Part shown: positions 39,943 through 50,216 of the stretch, in pieces
Position numbering within the stretch: position 1 is the stretch's first letter
How the letters are laid out: each line of letters starts with the position of its first letter
Assembly: GCA_000565345.1 (NCBI GenBank)
Contig: AQOF01000050.1
Coordinates: 1 to 53,393, forward strand
DNA: 53,393 bases
Direction of reading: 5' to 3'
Source: Salinivibrio costicola subsp. costicola ATCC 33508 = LMG 11651
Lineage (GTDB): Bacteria > Pseudomonadota > Gammaproteobacteria > Enterobacterales > Vibrionaceae
Position numbers and translations under genes: made by a program
Notes under the pieces: generated by a model
Told to the model about the DNA's origin: nothing
The model's input: the letters and a program-made list of their open reading frames with translations, nothing else
Databases searched by the model: none

Positions 39943-42624
39943 TTAATATTCGGATTTTGTGAAGGTGTTTAATGCCTGCTCTGCACTCATTGGTTTAAAG
40001 TGGTAGAACCCTTGAATTTCATCGACACGCCAGACGTTGAGAATGCGCAATTGAGACGCGGTTTCGACGCCTTCAGCAACGGTGGTCATGCCCAGCTCTT
40101 GAGCCATGTTGATGATGCTGCGGACTAAGGTTTTGGCCTTTTCATTGGTTTCAATTTCGCTCATATACGATTTATCCAATTTGACGATATCGAGCGGGAA
40201 ATTACACAGCGAGCTAAACGATGAATAGCCGGTACCGAAGTCATCTAAGGCTAGCTGGACGCCTAACGCTTTGAGGGCATGCATCCGTTCAATTGTCTCC
40301 TGGTCGGCACCGAGTAGAATACTTTCGGTAACTTCCAGCACCAGCTGTCCTGGCGAAAGTTGATACTGCTTTATGAGTCGCTGCAAGTTATTAATCAGCG
40401 CACTTGCGCCAAAGTGAGGACTAGAGAGATTGACATGAATGGTGAGACGGTGCTGCGATTTTTTACTCCAATACCTTTGTATGGTTTGTAAAAATGCGCA
40501 GGCTTTTTCTAACACCAGTTCGTCGAGCTCAATAATTAATTTGTGTTTTTCGGCCAACGGAATAAAAACCCCTGGCGATATCATCCCCAAATCGGGATGA
40601 TGCCAACGCGCCAATGCTTCAAAACCGATCACTTGATTCGATGTCGCGTTAACGATGGGCTGGAAGAAAGCGGTAAACCCTTCGTTTTTCAGTGCAGTGA
40701 TCAGGTTTCGATTAATTGTTAATGTCTCATTGGCAGCTTGCACAATCTCTTCATCAACAATCGTCACATTGTGCTTGGGTACCAACTGTTGCTCTATCGC
40801 GTAGAAACCACAGTGGACGAGGGGTTCAAAATGGGTAAACGCGAACTCAGGCCCTATCATTGCGGCGTTAAGGCCGATATCAAAGTCTGCAGTCGTCTCA
40901 GCTAGATGACTTGCACTGACTTTTAGCACGGTATTCGCGCGAGGAATAAATTGCTCCTCCTCTATTTGATCAGTGAAAACGATAAACTCATTTTCGCTTA
41001 GCCTACCGATTTCCGCTTGCGGAAACTGTTGCTTCAAAGCATCAGCGATATGCTTTACCGCATTGTCATAGGCTTGATGCCCATATATCTCGTAAATTTC
41101 ACGAAGACGTATGGCAATTATGTAGAGGGTGATAATGGCCTTTTTGTTCGTAAGCGCTTGATTTAAGGCTTTAGTTGTCGAGGGCCGATTAAGTAAACCA
41201 GACAGGGTGTCATGGTGTGATAGTGTTTCTATTAAAGCGGCTTGTCGTTTTTGCTGGCTAATATCTTTCACCGCCAGCATCACAGTTTGAGACGTCTGAT
41301 TGTCTAGCCGTATCGCTTCTACATTGCAAGAGATAGTTTGCCCAGTGACACTGCGTAGGTTAGTTTCAAAGTGAGTAACATCCTGCTCGTCTTGCTGTTG
41401 GAAGGCATTCAGATCAGACAGTGTGCCATCTTTGTTATTTAATAGGATATCGAGTGGGGCATCGATAAGCTGTGTGCGTTGATGACCAAGCAAATTAAGT
41501 AGTGCCTGATTCACGTCGACAATCTGGTTATTTTCTAAAAGTATCATGCCTAGATGCTGGCTATGGTACAGCGCTTCAAATTTAGACAGTGTTTCTTTAA
41601 GTTTTTGTTCGGCGTAAGAGGACGTGCTCGCCATTGCCTCGATTTGTTCAGTAATGCGGGTAAACATATCTTTGGGCGCTGTGATAGGAGCTGTGTCACC
41701 GAGCAGAGCGTTCACATTTTTCTCAAAAGAGATAAATTGTCTAGCAATATTGTGTCGATAAAGCAGATAAACCACGAAAGCAATAAATGAGGTCATCGCC
41801 AGTAAAGCTAAGATAAGATATTGAAATACTTGCTTTCCCTTTTGATAGTAGTGGCGAGATTCGGTGGTTTCTAAGGCCGCAATTGGGCGGTTGCTCAAAT
41901 CATATAAGGGGGTATAGCGGGTTATCTTATTGTCAGTACGAACAATGCGTTCAACGCTCCCTTCTCCTGTTGTATCCCCCTTGTTAACGAGACGGTTGTT
42001 GCCCGCTAATATGTTATCGTAGTCGTAGGGAAAGCGACCCGTCAGTGCTTGCCCCCAAACCATCCAGCCGACGACCGGTGCAGTGCCCGCACTGTCTCGG
42101 ACTGGGTTGACACTGATCACCCATATGCGGCCTCTAAGCTGGAGTAAACCAGCGAAAGGAGTCAGCTCTTTATCAGGAATGGGTTGATGAATATGGGCTG
42201 TGACGGCAGGGGAGCGATATATTGCATCAATAATCGACTTGTTGCCCGCATCTTCCAGTACTTTTGCTTCGACTACCTCACCACTTAAGTCGGCAAATCC
42301 CATCATATCTAAACTGAGTGCGAGTAATGTCTCGTCGCTTAGATTCCTCTGCGCATAGCGATTATTACCTGTTGCAAGTAGTGCGTAAGTATCATCCCAA
42401 TAGGCCCAATCAATTGCATATTCAACTTGATTATCGATGACACGCTGAATCACTGCTTTGGCTTGCTGATTTGCGCGCGTGATTTCTATGTCTTCTAGGT
42501 GGTCAATACCGAAGAGGAAAAAATAGCGAGTCAATAAAAGGCTACTGAAAATAATGGCAAGTAACCCTAGGATAAAAATAAGTGCTGCTTTGCTGTGAAG
42601 CGTAACAAATCGCGTCCGTGTCAT
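39943..42624 (-). CDS. Membrane c-di-GMP phosphodiesterase: CHASE4-PAS-degenerate GGDEF-EAL
   Basis: A protein of 893 residues. Membrane helices lie near residues 12-37 and 270-292, with a periplasmic CHASE4-like sensor between (AYWDDTYALL). A PAS domain (about 350-450) is followed by a GGDEF-like domain in which the active site reads RLSENEF, so cyclase activity is unlikely. The EAL domain is intact: GFEALARWHHPDLG, DDFGTGYSSFSSL and EGVETASQL supply the metal and substrate residues. The predicted activity is hydrolysis of c-di-GMP, with the GGDEF part possibly acting as a GTP or partner-binding module. It is transcribed toward the chemoreceptor gene. Confidence 0.92.
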   Translation of the reverse strand: MTRTRFVTLHSKAALIFILGLLAIIFSSLLLTRYFFLFGIDHLEDIEITRANQQAKAVIQRVIDNQVEYAIDWAYWDDTYALLATGNNRYAQRNLSDETLLALSLDMMGFADLSGEVVEAKVLEDAGNKSIIDAIYRSPAVTAHIHQPIPDKELTPFAGLLQLRGRIWVISVNPVRDSAGTAPVVGWMVWGQALTGRFPYDYDNILAGNNRLVNKGDTTGEGSVERIVRTDNKITRYTPLYDLSNRPIAALETTESRHYYQKGKQVFQYLILALLAMTSFIAFVVYLLYRHNIARQFISFEKNVNALLGDTAPITAPKDMFTRITEQIEAMASTSSYAEQKLKETLSKFEALYHSQHLGMILLENNQIVDVNQALLNLLGHQRTQLIDAPLDILLNNKDGTLSDLNAFQQQDEQDVTHFETNLRSVTGQTISCNVEAIRLDNQTSQTVMLAVKDISQQKRQAALIETLSHHDTLSGLLNRPSTTKALNQALTNKKAIITLYIIAIRLREIYEIYGHQAYDNAVKHIADALKQQFPQAEIGRLSENEFIVFTDQIEEEQFIPRANTVLKVSASHLAETTADFDIGLNAAMIGPEFAFTHFEPLVHCGFYAIEQQLVPKHNVTIVDEEIVQAANETLTINRNLITALKNEGFTAFFQPIVNATSNQVIGFEALARWHHPDLGMISPGVFIPLAEKHKLIIELDELVLEKACAFLQTIQRYWSKKSQHRLTIHVNLSSPHFGASALINNLQRLIKQYQLSPGQLVLEVTESILLGADQETIERMHALKALGVQLALDDFGTGYSSFSSLCNFPLDIVKLDKSYMSEIETNEKAKTLVRSIINMAQELGMTTVAEGVETASQLRILNVWRVDEIQGFYHFKPMSAEQALNTFTKSEY

Positions 42625-42845
42625 GTAACACCTAGCAAGAGAAGAAGAAGGCCCGACGCCGAGGCTTTAAATTAGGCGAGTACACCACAACAATCAATAG
42701 TGTTGTTAATGTATTGAGATGTTATTCAGTATTTAGGGATAGACTTATCAACAAGCGCCGATATTACGGGGTTTACAGTGTAAACTGGACCACTTTATGT
42801 GACGCTGTCACATTTTATTTTTGGTGTGTCGATTACAAACAAGAG

Positions 42846-42873
42846 CCCCTCGTATTATTGCTAAGACGAGGGG
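42846..42873 (-). terminator. Hairpin terminator of the MFS gene
   Basis: CCCCTCGT / ACGAGGGG arms lie 18-45 bases after the MFS stop on the minus strand, with a modest T-rich tail. Confidence 0.6.
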
Positions 42874-42890
42874 AAAGTGTATAACAATGC

Positions 42891-44116
42891 TTAGCTGGTC
42901 GATGACTCCAACTGCCAATGATGCTTAATCTTCTCTTGATTGTGCTTGGGCGAGTGAATAGTGAATGCAATACACAAGGATATAGTGATCATTACCAGCA
43001 TCACACTAAACGCGGCAACAAAACCGCCAAATAGCGCCGCAATGACAGAGCCCATAAAGCTACCGACACCAAAGCCCAGGTACATAAAACCATAGTTTTG
43101 GCTGAGGTGGTTCATGCCAAAATAGTCGCTCATCAAGGTGGGGAATACGGTAATTGCTCCGCCAAAACTGAACGCGACACAAGCAACCGATAAATAGAAG
43201 CTGTATTGGTCCAGTGGCATAAAGCGGAGCATACCCACGCCTGCCGCGCAGACGAGGAGTGCCAAGCCAACCACTTTGCTGCGCGCCATGCGATCAGACA
43301 ACACCCCCAGTACCAGACGGCCGCTTAGATTGGCCAGTGCGATAATGGCAACCGCTTCCGCAGCGGTGGCAGCATCAAGGTGGACATAAAGTTCACCCAC
43401 ATCTTTAGCGACGCCAATGACATAAAGCCCACTCATACAAATCGTGACAAATACCGTGGCAAGTAACCAAAATTGCGGAGTTTTAAAACACTCAGAGAGC
43501 GTGTAATCAGCAGGCGCATCGACCTCAGATGCGTTTGTGGTGGCTTTTTGCTGTGGCGCATCGTGCATCAGTGCGCCGCCAATCACGACCATCACACAGG
43601 CCAGAACCGCCCACATTTGAAAACTTAGTGCTGCGCCGCCTGCGGCTAAAAAGTATAGATTGATGTATTTAAAACCTAAGCTGCCTAACCCATAAGCGCC
43701 AATGGCACAAGCTGAGGCAAGCCCTTTGTTTTTGGGAAAAAAGCGTACGCAATTCGATAGCGTCATTAAGTAGCCGGTACCATCCGCTAAGCCAATTAGA
43801 AGGCCGGCGGTAAGGTAAAGTAGCCATAGTTGGCTGACCACCGAGGTTAGCGCGAGGCTGGCGCCAAGCAGTATACCTGCGCCAATGGTCACGCGTCGGA
43901 CACCGAATCGTGCCTGTAGATGGCCCGAGACGGAAGAAGCCAGAGCCAATGCCAGTGTCATAATACCAAAGGTGAAAGCCACTTGGCTGACAGGCTCGTT
44001 AAGTTGGGCTGCAAGGGGAGCATTAAACAGGCTCCATGTATAGACAGAGCCAAGTGCAAATTGGCCAATACGGTGCCGATAAGGGTTTTAATGCCGGGGG
44101 ATAAACGTGCGTTCAT
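42891..44116 (-). pseudogene. OFA-type MFS transporter (YhjX-like), one frameshift
   Basis: A 12-helix major facilitator of about 408 residues. The main frame starts in helix 1; the true start is the ATG at 44116 (MNARLSPGIKTLIGTVL) with GGAG upstream. One missing C near 44065 (TTGGCCAATTT) restores FALGSVYTWSLFNAPLAAQL, typical of oxalate/formate-antiporter family members. The motif GHLQARFGVRRV between helices 2 and 3 is the MFS signature. E. coli YhjX, the closest functional analogue, is induced by the pyruvate-responsive YpdA/YpdB system. Here a YpdAB-like pair lies just upstream on the same strand, so a pyruvate or related monocarboxylate substrate is inferred. Confidence 0.82.
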
Positions 44117-44206
44117 GGTAACGCTCCAGGATTTTATCTATTGAGAACACCCCCAAGATACGACCCTGAATCCCCACATCAAGAGTAGGTGAAAAAGATA
44201 AAATGA

Positions 44207-44247
44207 GCTGCAGTTAGCGGGCATGAACTGCAGCGAGAGGGCATGAA
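44207..44247. promoter_or_regulatory. LytTR-type tandem operator and overlapping hairpin
   Basis: GGGCATGAA occurs at 44219-44227 and again at 44239-44247, 20 bases apart. This is the two-turn spacing of LytTR regulator sites; E. coli YpdB uses GGCATTTCAT-N11-GGCATTTCAT. A perfect GCTGCAGTT / AACTGCAGC inverted repeat (44207-44234) overlaps it and could end the regulator transcript. Confidence 0.6.
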
Positions 44248-44961
44248 TTACAATTGCATCCGTTCGCGAAACGCTTTCAGATTACCGCGACTGACCAAGA
44301 CAGGATCAGAAATGCCGGGGAGGAAAACGTGATAGGTGCTGTTTAAGCCTGGTTCAATTTCGGTGATTTTATCTAAGTTGATGCAATAAGAGCGATGGCA
44401 ACGAAAAAAATTAGCCGGCAATTGCGTCATCAATTCACTGATAGTGTAAGGCACATAGAACTCACCGTCGGGTGTGTACACCAAGGTGGTCTTTTCGTTA
44501 GCCGCGGCATAAAGAATGTCGGCGGTATCGGTAATGCGGATCCGATTATCACGCATCAAATGCAAGGTATGGCGTTGCTCTGTCAGGGTATCGGTAGGTG
44601 CAGCCGCGAGAGCAAGCTTATTGAGTACGCCTTTCACCCGTGTTTCGTTAAGCGGCTTAAGCAGGTAGTCGAACGCTTCAAGCTCAAAAGCATCTGCGGC
44701 ATGCTCTTTGTAAGCGGTGGTAAAAATCACAAAGGGCGGGCGCGCATCCGCGTGTAAACTGCGCGCCAGCAACATGCCATCAATGGAGGGGATGTTGATA
44801 TCTAAAAACAGCACATCCACTTTATGGGTCTGCAGATATTTAAGCGCTGCTAACCCATCATCAAAGCTTTCGATGATCTCAAGAACACTATGCTTTTCAA
44901 CTAAGTAACGTAGCTCTTCTTGCGCTAAGTATTCGTCTTCGACAATGACAGCGCGAAGCAT
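44248..44961 (-). CDS. LytTR family response regulator (YpdB-like)
   Basis: A regulator of 237 residues. The receiver domain has acidic residues VEDE near 8-10, the phospho-acceptor Asp54 in LFLDINIPS, and the conserved Lys in DYLLKPL. The C-terminal LytTR DNA-binding domain spans about 135-237 (FFRCHRSYCINLDKI, LVSRGNLKAFRERM). It overlaps the 3' end of the sensor kinase gene by 37 bases, showing a coupled two-component pair. The E. coli relatives are BtsR (YehT) and YpdB, both linked to pyruvate sensing. The tandem GGGCATGAA motif at its 3' end is a candidate binding site for controlling the MFS gene. Confidence 0.92.
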   Translation of the reverse strand: MLRAVIVEDEYLAQEELRYLVEKHSVLEIIESFDDGLAALKYLQTHKVDVLFLDINIPSIDGMLLARSLHADARPPFVIFTTAYKEHAADAFELEAFDYLLKPLNETRVKGVLNKLALAAAPTDTLTEQRHTLHLMRDNRIRITDTADILYAAANEKTTLVYTPDGEFYVPYTISELMTQLPANFFRCHRSYCINLDKITEIEPGLNSTYHVFLPGISDPVLVSRGNLKAFRERMQL

Positions 44962-46621
44962 GAAGGCTCCTTATGGTTAATCACAAATGATACACGTGTG
45001 CCGGGATTGCGTGGCTCAACAGTTAAGCCTTGTCCATAGAGCATGATTAAACGCTGATGCACATTCATCAAGCCAATATGATGACTGTCGATGGTGCCAT
45101 GATAAAGTTGCTCGACAATATTAGGATTGATGCCGATCCCGGTATCTGTGATGCTAATCTCCGTTCCTTGCGCAATTTCGCGCACCGCAATGATAACATC
45201 ACAAGGACGACGAGAAGGTTGAAAACCATGGCGAATCGCATTTTCAACCAGTGGCTGTATCAGCAAGGGCGCAATATTGGTGTCGGTCGTTTCAATATCA
45301 AAGCGGATCGTAAGTTTGTCACCAAAACGTGCTTGCTCAATAGCGACATAGTCTTTGACTTGCTTAATGGCATCACTAATGGGGATCAGATCCTGCGTAC
45401 GCTCTAAATTGTAACGCATAAAGTCGGCCAAATTGGCAATCAAGCCACGGGCGTCATCCGGACGCAGGCGGATCAAGCTGGAGATCGCATTGAGGGCGTT
45501 AAACAAAAAATGAGGGTTAATTTTACTTTGTAAGGCAGAAAATTCGGCCTTACTCGCCATTTCTTTGAGGTTTTGTATCCGCGCAACTTCCATTTGGGTC
45601 GAAATCAATTGTGATAAACCAATCGCATTTCCTGCATGGAGCGACGAATACGATGGGGCTGGCGATAAAAAACCTTTAAGGTTCCCGTGACCACGCCATT
45701 TTCCCATAGCGGAATGATCAACAAAGAGCGAAAATCATGCACATTGAGATCATTGCTGATAATTTGTTCACCGGTTCTTACCGCTTGCTGAGTAAGGCGG
45801 CTAATTTGGTGATGGGCATCAATGTATTGCTCCTCACCAATGCCAACATACGCCAAAACATCGGCGGTATCGGTAATAGCCACGGCATCGGCACCGGTGT
45901 CTTTACGAATAATACTGCACGCTTTGGTCAAACCTCGCGCCTCTCCGCGTCGAAAATACGGTAGAGTGCGGTTGGCAATATCTAACGCTTGCTTAGCCTG
46001 CTGGGCGGCTAAATGTTCTTTTTCATCATCGATGTACTGCACCAGTTGGATGATCAGGCCAATACAGACGGTACCCGCAATCATCGGGAAGCTAATGGTA
46101 GCAACAATGTGTTGGGCGAGCGTTTGATCGCGGGCAAGCAAAAGGATAAGCAGCATCGTCAGCGATTCGCAGAGCATACCCGCCAAAATGCCGTAGCGTG
46201 CATAATGCTGTTTATCTGCGCGATAATGAATCAGTGCCGACAGGCACCCAGCAATAATACTGGCGATCAAACAGGCTTGTGAGGTTGGCCCATCAATATC
46301 GATAAGATAGCGGTGAACGCCCGAGACGACGCCGGCAGTCACGCCAACCCAAGGACCAAACAAAATACCGCCGGCGATAATGGCGATGATGCGTACATTT
46401 ACCAGCGACCCATCGACATTCACTCCCGTGTAGGTACTGAACAAGGCAAACAATACAAATAAAGCGGCAATGAGCGCTGTTTCCATTGGATGGCGCTGGG
46501 TCTTCTGTACGATGGTTTGGATCAGATGGGTGCGAGTGAGCCAAAATAAGGCCATGAGTAATAAGGCGGCACGTTCAAATACCGCCAACAGCATCAATAA
46601 CTGGTCGTTATACGCTAACAA
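44925..46621 (-). pseudogene. LytS-family sensor histidine kinase (YpdA/BtsS-like), one frameshift
   Basis: Two frames combine to about 565 residues. The first has six or so membrane helices of the 5TM-5TMR_LYT type (GPWVGVTAGVVSGVHRYL) and a GAF domain (ADAVAITDT; SLLIIPLWENG). One missing base near 45635 restores MQEMAIGLSQLISTQMEV. The second frame has the LytS His box NPHFLFNALNAISSL and an ATPase domain (PLVENAIRHGF; DTGIGI). In E. coli such kinases respond to extracellular pyruvate. It pairs with the response regulator immediately downstream. Confidence 0.87.
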
Positions 46622-46665
46622 AAGAAAAGACCGTGTTTAAATAAAGGGCGACGGTATGCTGCCAA

Positions 46666-47229
46666 TTACTTGCGGCGGCAGAACTCAGCGATCACGAACA
46701 ACGTTTGGCCGTTCACTTTACCCTGCACATGGGTGGGATCATCGGTCAGGTTAATGCCACGGATCACGGTACCTTGTTTGATTACCTGGCTTGAGCCTTT
46801 CACTGGCAAATCTTTAATCACGGTCACGTCGTCGCCTTTTTGCAGCGCCACACCATTTGCATCCAGCACTTTAACTTCTTCGATATCTTGACCGGTTTCC
46901 GCCCATTTACGCACGTCATCTTCCATATACATCATGTCGAGATTATCTTGCGCCCAGTTTTCACTCGAAAGGCGAGAAAGCTGGCGATAAGCGACGACTT
47001 GCACGGCCGGCTCTTGGCTCCACATGCTGTCACTCAGGCAACGCCAGTGGTTCACATCCATATTGTCAGGATTACTTAGCTGGTCATGACAGGTGCCACA
47101 AACCAATACGCAGCTGTTCGCGGTGGTATCTGGTGAGTACGGGACGTCATATACAGATAAGTTGTCTTGGCGGGTACAAAGTTCACATTGGCCGCCGCTG
47201 CGTGCCTGAAGTGTTTGTTCAATACTCAT
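46666..47229 (-). CDS. PhnA/YjdM-type zinc-ribbon protein
   Basis: A protein of about 187 residues. The N-terminal zinc ribbon has two Cys pairs, CELC and CGTC, about 30 residues apart. The C-terminal PhnA domain includes VLDANGVALQKGDDVTVIKDL and VKGSSQVIKQGTVIRGI. PhnA proteins are named from a phosphonate operon, but are not required for phosphonate breakdown, and their function is open. The ATG at 47229 (MSIEQTLQ) is preferred over a TTG-type longer frame because it fits the family start. The gene stands alone between lytS and tcyP, on the same strand. Confidence 0.85.
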   Translation of the reverse strand: MSIEQTLQARSGGQCELCTRQDNLSVYDVPYSPDTTANSCVLVCGTCHDQLSNPDNMDVNHWRCLSDSMWSQEPAVQVVAYRQLSRLSSENWAQDNLDMMYMEDDVRKWAETGQDIEEVKVLDANGVALQKGDDVTVIKDLPVKGSSQVIKQGTVIRGINLTDDPTHVQGKVNGQTLFVIAEFCRRK

Positions 47230-47350
47230 AAATGTCTCGTGTAGGGCAGATCGAGCCTGCGTTAACAATGCGGCAGAGTGTAATCGCTGACATAAATTCT
47301 TACAAGTTATAAGGGATTAAGTCAGCGAATTGATGGATGATTATAGACAC

Positions 47351-47382
47351 AAAAATGCACGCCAATGCGGCGTGGCATTTTA
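47351..47382. terminator. Bidirectional terminator after tcyP
   Basis: AAAATGC-ACGCC / GGCGT-GGCATTTT is an almost symmetrical hairpin with A/T flanks, 20 bases after the tcyP stop. Confidence 0.75.
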
Positions 47383-47402
47383 TAAACGATGGCACCGCGC
47401 CA

Positions 47403-48809
47403 TTAAGCGTTTGCAGTGTCTTGTTTCACCACTTCGTGGTGCTCGAAGATAGTCTTATCTTGGCCACCGGTTAAGCGTGAGGTGAGCGTGCCAGCAGTCA
47501 TTGAGCCGCTAACGTTAATCGCGGTGCGGCCCATATCGATTAACGGTTCAATTGAGATTAACAGACCCGCAAGTGCGACCGGCATATCCAGTGCCGAGAG
47601 TACAATCAGCGCGGCAAACGTTGCCCCGCCACCAACGCCAGCAATACCGAAAGAGCTCACCGTTACGATGGCAACCAAGGTCGCGATAAAGCCAGGATCG
47701 AGCGGATTAATACCAATGGTTGGTGCAATCATCACCGCCAACATGGCAGGGTATAGCCCGGCACAGCCGTTTTGCCCCATGGTCGCACCGAAAGAGGCTG
47801 AGAAATTGGCACTGGCCGGATCGTTCCCCAAGTTCTTCATTTGAGAATCAATGTTTAGCGGAATAGTCGCGGCACTAGAGCGCGATGTGAAGGCAAACGT
47901 TAGTACCGGGAGTATCTTTTTCAAGTATTGAGCTGGGCTCATTCCTACTAGGCCGATTAAGATCAAATGCATCACCAAAATCGCGCCTAGGCCAACGTAT
48001 GAAGCGACAACGAAGTTTGCCAGTTGCAGGATTTCACTGACATTTGATCCGGCAATGACTTTTGTCATGAGTGCCAAGACACCGTATGGCGTTAAACCGA
48101 TAATCATGCGCACCAGAGTACGTACAAGCGCCTGAGCAACATCCATAAAGCGTTCAAAGCGCTCACCCAGTTCAGGCTGTGTGCGTGAAAGCGTTACTCC
48201 GGCAATTCCCACAAGCGCAGAGAAAATCACCACAGCAATCGTAGACGTTGGACGGCTTCCTGCTAAATCTGCGAACGGATTTTGTGGGAAGAAAGAGATC
48301 ACCATATCAGCCAGTGACAGGTTTTCAACGGTACCTAGGCGTTCTTCAAGTGCAGCCCCGCGAGCCATTTCTTGCGCACCTTGCACGATATCTTGCGCAG
48401 ACAATCCAAATAGACTGCTGACGAACACACCAATGAGTGCCGATGCTGCGGTCGTTGCCAGCAAAATCCCAATATTTAAGCTAGAGACTTTACCCAGTGA
48501 ACCCGAGTCTTTCACCTTTAAGATGGCACCAATAATTGACACGGTAATCAACGGCATGATGATCATTTTTAACAAGCTCACGTAGCCTGAGCCGACGATA
48601 TTGATATAGTCAATGGTTTCGCGTGTAACCGTGCCGTCAGCACCATATAACGCTTGCAGCGCAGCACCGAATGCCACCCCTAAGCCTAAGCCAGTAAAGA
48701 CTCGCGTTGATAGGGATTTTTGTTGCTTGTGCAACTTCACAAGCACTGCCAGTAACAGCGCAAAAGCGATCAGATTTAAAAGGATAACTGTCATAGTTGG
48801 CGTTCCCAC
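47403..48809 (-). CDS. tcyP: L-cystine symporter of the TcyP/YdjN type
   Basis: A dicarboxylate/amino acid:cation symporter family protein of 468 residues (E. coli TcyP has 463). Features include VGSGYVSLLKMIIMPLITVS, the TFAFTSRSSAATIPLNI serine-rich re-entrant loop, the QNGCAGLYPAMLAVMIAP segment and GVGGGATFAALIVLSAL. These match TcyP rather than GltP or DctA. It imports cystine across the inner membrane. The gene is monocistronic, with a terminator behind it. Confidence 0.9.
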   Translation of the reverse strand: MGTPTMTVILLNLIAFALLLAVLVKLHKQQKSLSTRVFTGLGLGVAFGAALQALYGADGTVTRETIDYINIVGSGYVSLLKMIIMPLITVSIIGAILKVKDSGSLGKVSSLNIGILLATTAASALIGVFVSSLFGLSAQDIVQGAQEMARGAALEERLGTVENLSLADMVISFFPQNPFADLAGSRPTSTIAVVIFSALVGIAGVTLSRTQPELGERFERFMDVAQALVRTLVRMIIGLTPYGVLALMTKVIAGSNVSEILQLANFVVASYVGLGAILVMHLILIGLVGMSPAQYLKKILPVLTFAFTSRSSAATIPLNIDSQMKNLGNDPASANFSASFGATMGQNGCAGLYPAMLAVMIAPTIGINPLDPGFIATLVAIVTVSSFGIAGVGGGATFAALIVLSALDMPVALAGLLISIEPLIDMGRTAINVSGSMTAGTLTSRLTGGQDKTIFEHHEVVKQDTANA

Positions 48810-49164
48810 CTAGAGAATTATAATAATTTCAGCGTTAGATCCCGTGGATGTCGTTAAGGGATCGATATTGGTTCGCATCTTATGCCGACGGGTGCACATA
48901 ATGAAGACATATGTCACATTACGGCTAGATAAAAAAAGCACTTATTAAAACTAAAAAGAATATGGAACAGTTATTGCACAATTTGCGGTGGTATATCGCG
49001 CAATGGCGACGACAAGTTATTCCGGCTGTTTTAAAACAAGCGTTCGTTCTAGGAATACACCTAAGGTTCCGGTAAGGTAAGGCCGCGCGTGTTGACTCAT
49101 CCTCACCGTGTTTATTTTTGTACGCATACCAGGAGTGATGTGTTATTGATTTGAAGGATTCACA
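48810..49164. other. Intergenic region between tcyP and the hydrolase gene
   Basis: A 355-base divergent control region. No gene, clear operator or repeat was recognised; open frames here are short and lack family features. Confidence 0.5.
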
Positions 49165-50139
49165 ATGAGCAGAAAAATCTACTTCTCGACCCCAGGCCGG
49201 TTTAGTGCAAAACGTACGTTGATAGGCGCGGTTAGCCGTTGTCATCATCGACTTGCCCCCAGTCATGCAAGGAAGATTGCCCGCAAGCTCTTTCTTACTC
49301 CCACGCGCAGTCCAGCGGTGAACGCGGCCCCGAATGGCTTAGAGCGGTTTACTGCGCAGAGTCAACAAGGCGAGCTACAGATGTACAGCGTTGGCGCGGG
49401 CCCGACCTGGTTACTGACACATGGATGGTCTGGTTCGGCGAGCCAATTTTTTCCTTTAATGGCGCATATTGCCTCGTTGGGTTTTCGCGCTGTGGCGTTT
49501 GATCATCCGGCCCATGGTGAAAGTGGGGGGCACGAAAGCCATATTCCAGGGTTTGTGCAGGCAATCAACGATGTTTTGGATCAAGTAGACAACGTTTCTG
49601 GTGTCGTCGCCCACAGTATGGGTGCGGCGGCCGTCCTCGAGAGCCAACACCCGCAATTAGATGACTTACCATTACTCTTGGTCGCGCCTGTGTTGAATTA
49701 TCGTGAGAATCTGTATGCAACGGTGCGCCAGTCCGGCTACTCACTCAAGCTGTTTGATGAAATTGTACAAGAAGTGGGGGAGCAGTATGGTTATCCGATC
49801 GAAACCATCGAACCCTTGACTAAACTCGGCGCGCGTCGTCATCAGGTGGTCATTGCGCATGACAGAAGCGATCGTTTTGCCTCGTTCAGCGTGACTGAAA
49901 AAGCAAACGACTATCAACATGTCTGCTTGCTGCCTACTGATGGGCTAGGGCATGGGCGGATTTTAAAAAGCGACGTGACTTTACAAGCGTTTACTGATCT
50001 TGCGGCTAAGACGGATCCAGCGGTACACAGTGTTGAGAGCGCAACGTCAAGTAGCGATATCGCAGCGCGGAAAAAAACTGGCAGACAATTGAGACCAGCG
50101 CGTCAGCCATGGATGTGTAAGCTCCGGCAAGTAATCTAA
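49165..50139 (+). CDS. Alpha/beta hydrolase
   Basis: A cytoplasmic hydrolase of 324 residues with no signal peptide. The fold is shown by LLTHGWSGSASQFFPL (oxyanion-hole HGW), AVAFDHPAHGES, the nucleophile elbow VVAHSMGAAA with the catalytic Ser, an Asp in VVIAHDRSDRFA and the His in DGLGHGRIL. The GAAGGA ribosome-binding site precedes the ATG. The first 50 residues are basic and variable, and the last 40 are likely disordered. The substrate is unknown. It is divergent from tcyP and convergent with pmbA. Confidence 0.88.
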   Translation: MSRKIYFSTPGRFSAKRTLIGAVSRCHHRLAPSHARKIARKLFLTPTRSPAVNAAPNGLERFTAQSQQGELQMYSVGAGPTWLLTHGWSGSASQFFPLMAHIASLGFRAVAFDHPAHGESGGHESHIPGFVQAINDVLDQVDNVSGVVAHSMGAAAVLESQHPQLDDLPLLLVAPVLNYRENLYATVRQSGYSLKLFDEIVQEVGEQYGYPIETIEPLTKLGARRHQVVIAHDRSDRFASFSVTEKANDYQHVCLLPTDGLGHGRILKSDVTLQAFTDLAAKTDPAVHSVESATSSSDIAARKKTGRQLRPARQPWMCKLRQVI

Positions 50140-50164
50140 AAAAGGCACCGACGTCTGCGGTGCC
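50138..50164 (-). terminator. Rho-independent terminator of pmbA
   Basis: On the minus strand GGCACCGCAGACGTCGGTGCC is followed by TTTTTTAG, between convergent genes. Confidence 0.85.
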
Positions 50165-50216
50165 ATATGGGGTCTATAGTATGTGGCTTATAAAAAACGT
50201 ATTACTCGCCAGCTAT

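Noticed and set aside
48925-49266. A 113-codon minus-strand open frame between tcyP and the hydrolase gene
   Set aside because: It overlaps the start of the hydrolase gene in antisense and has a composition unlike a real protein.
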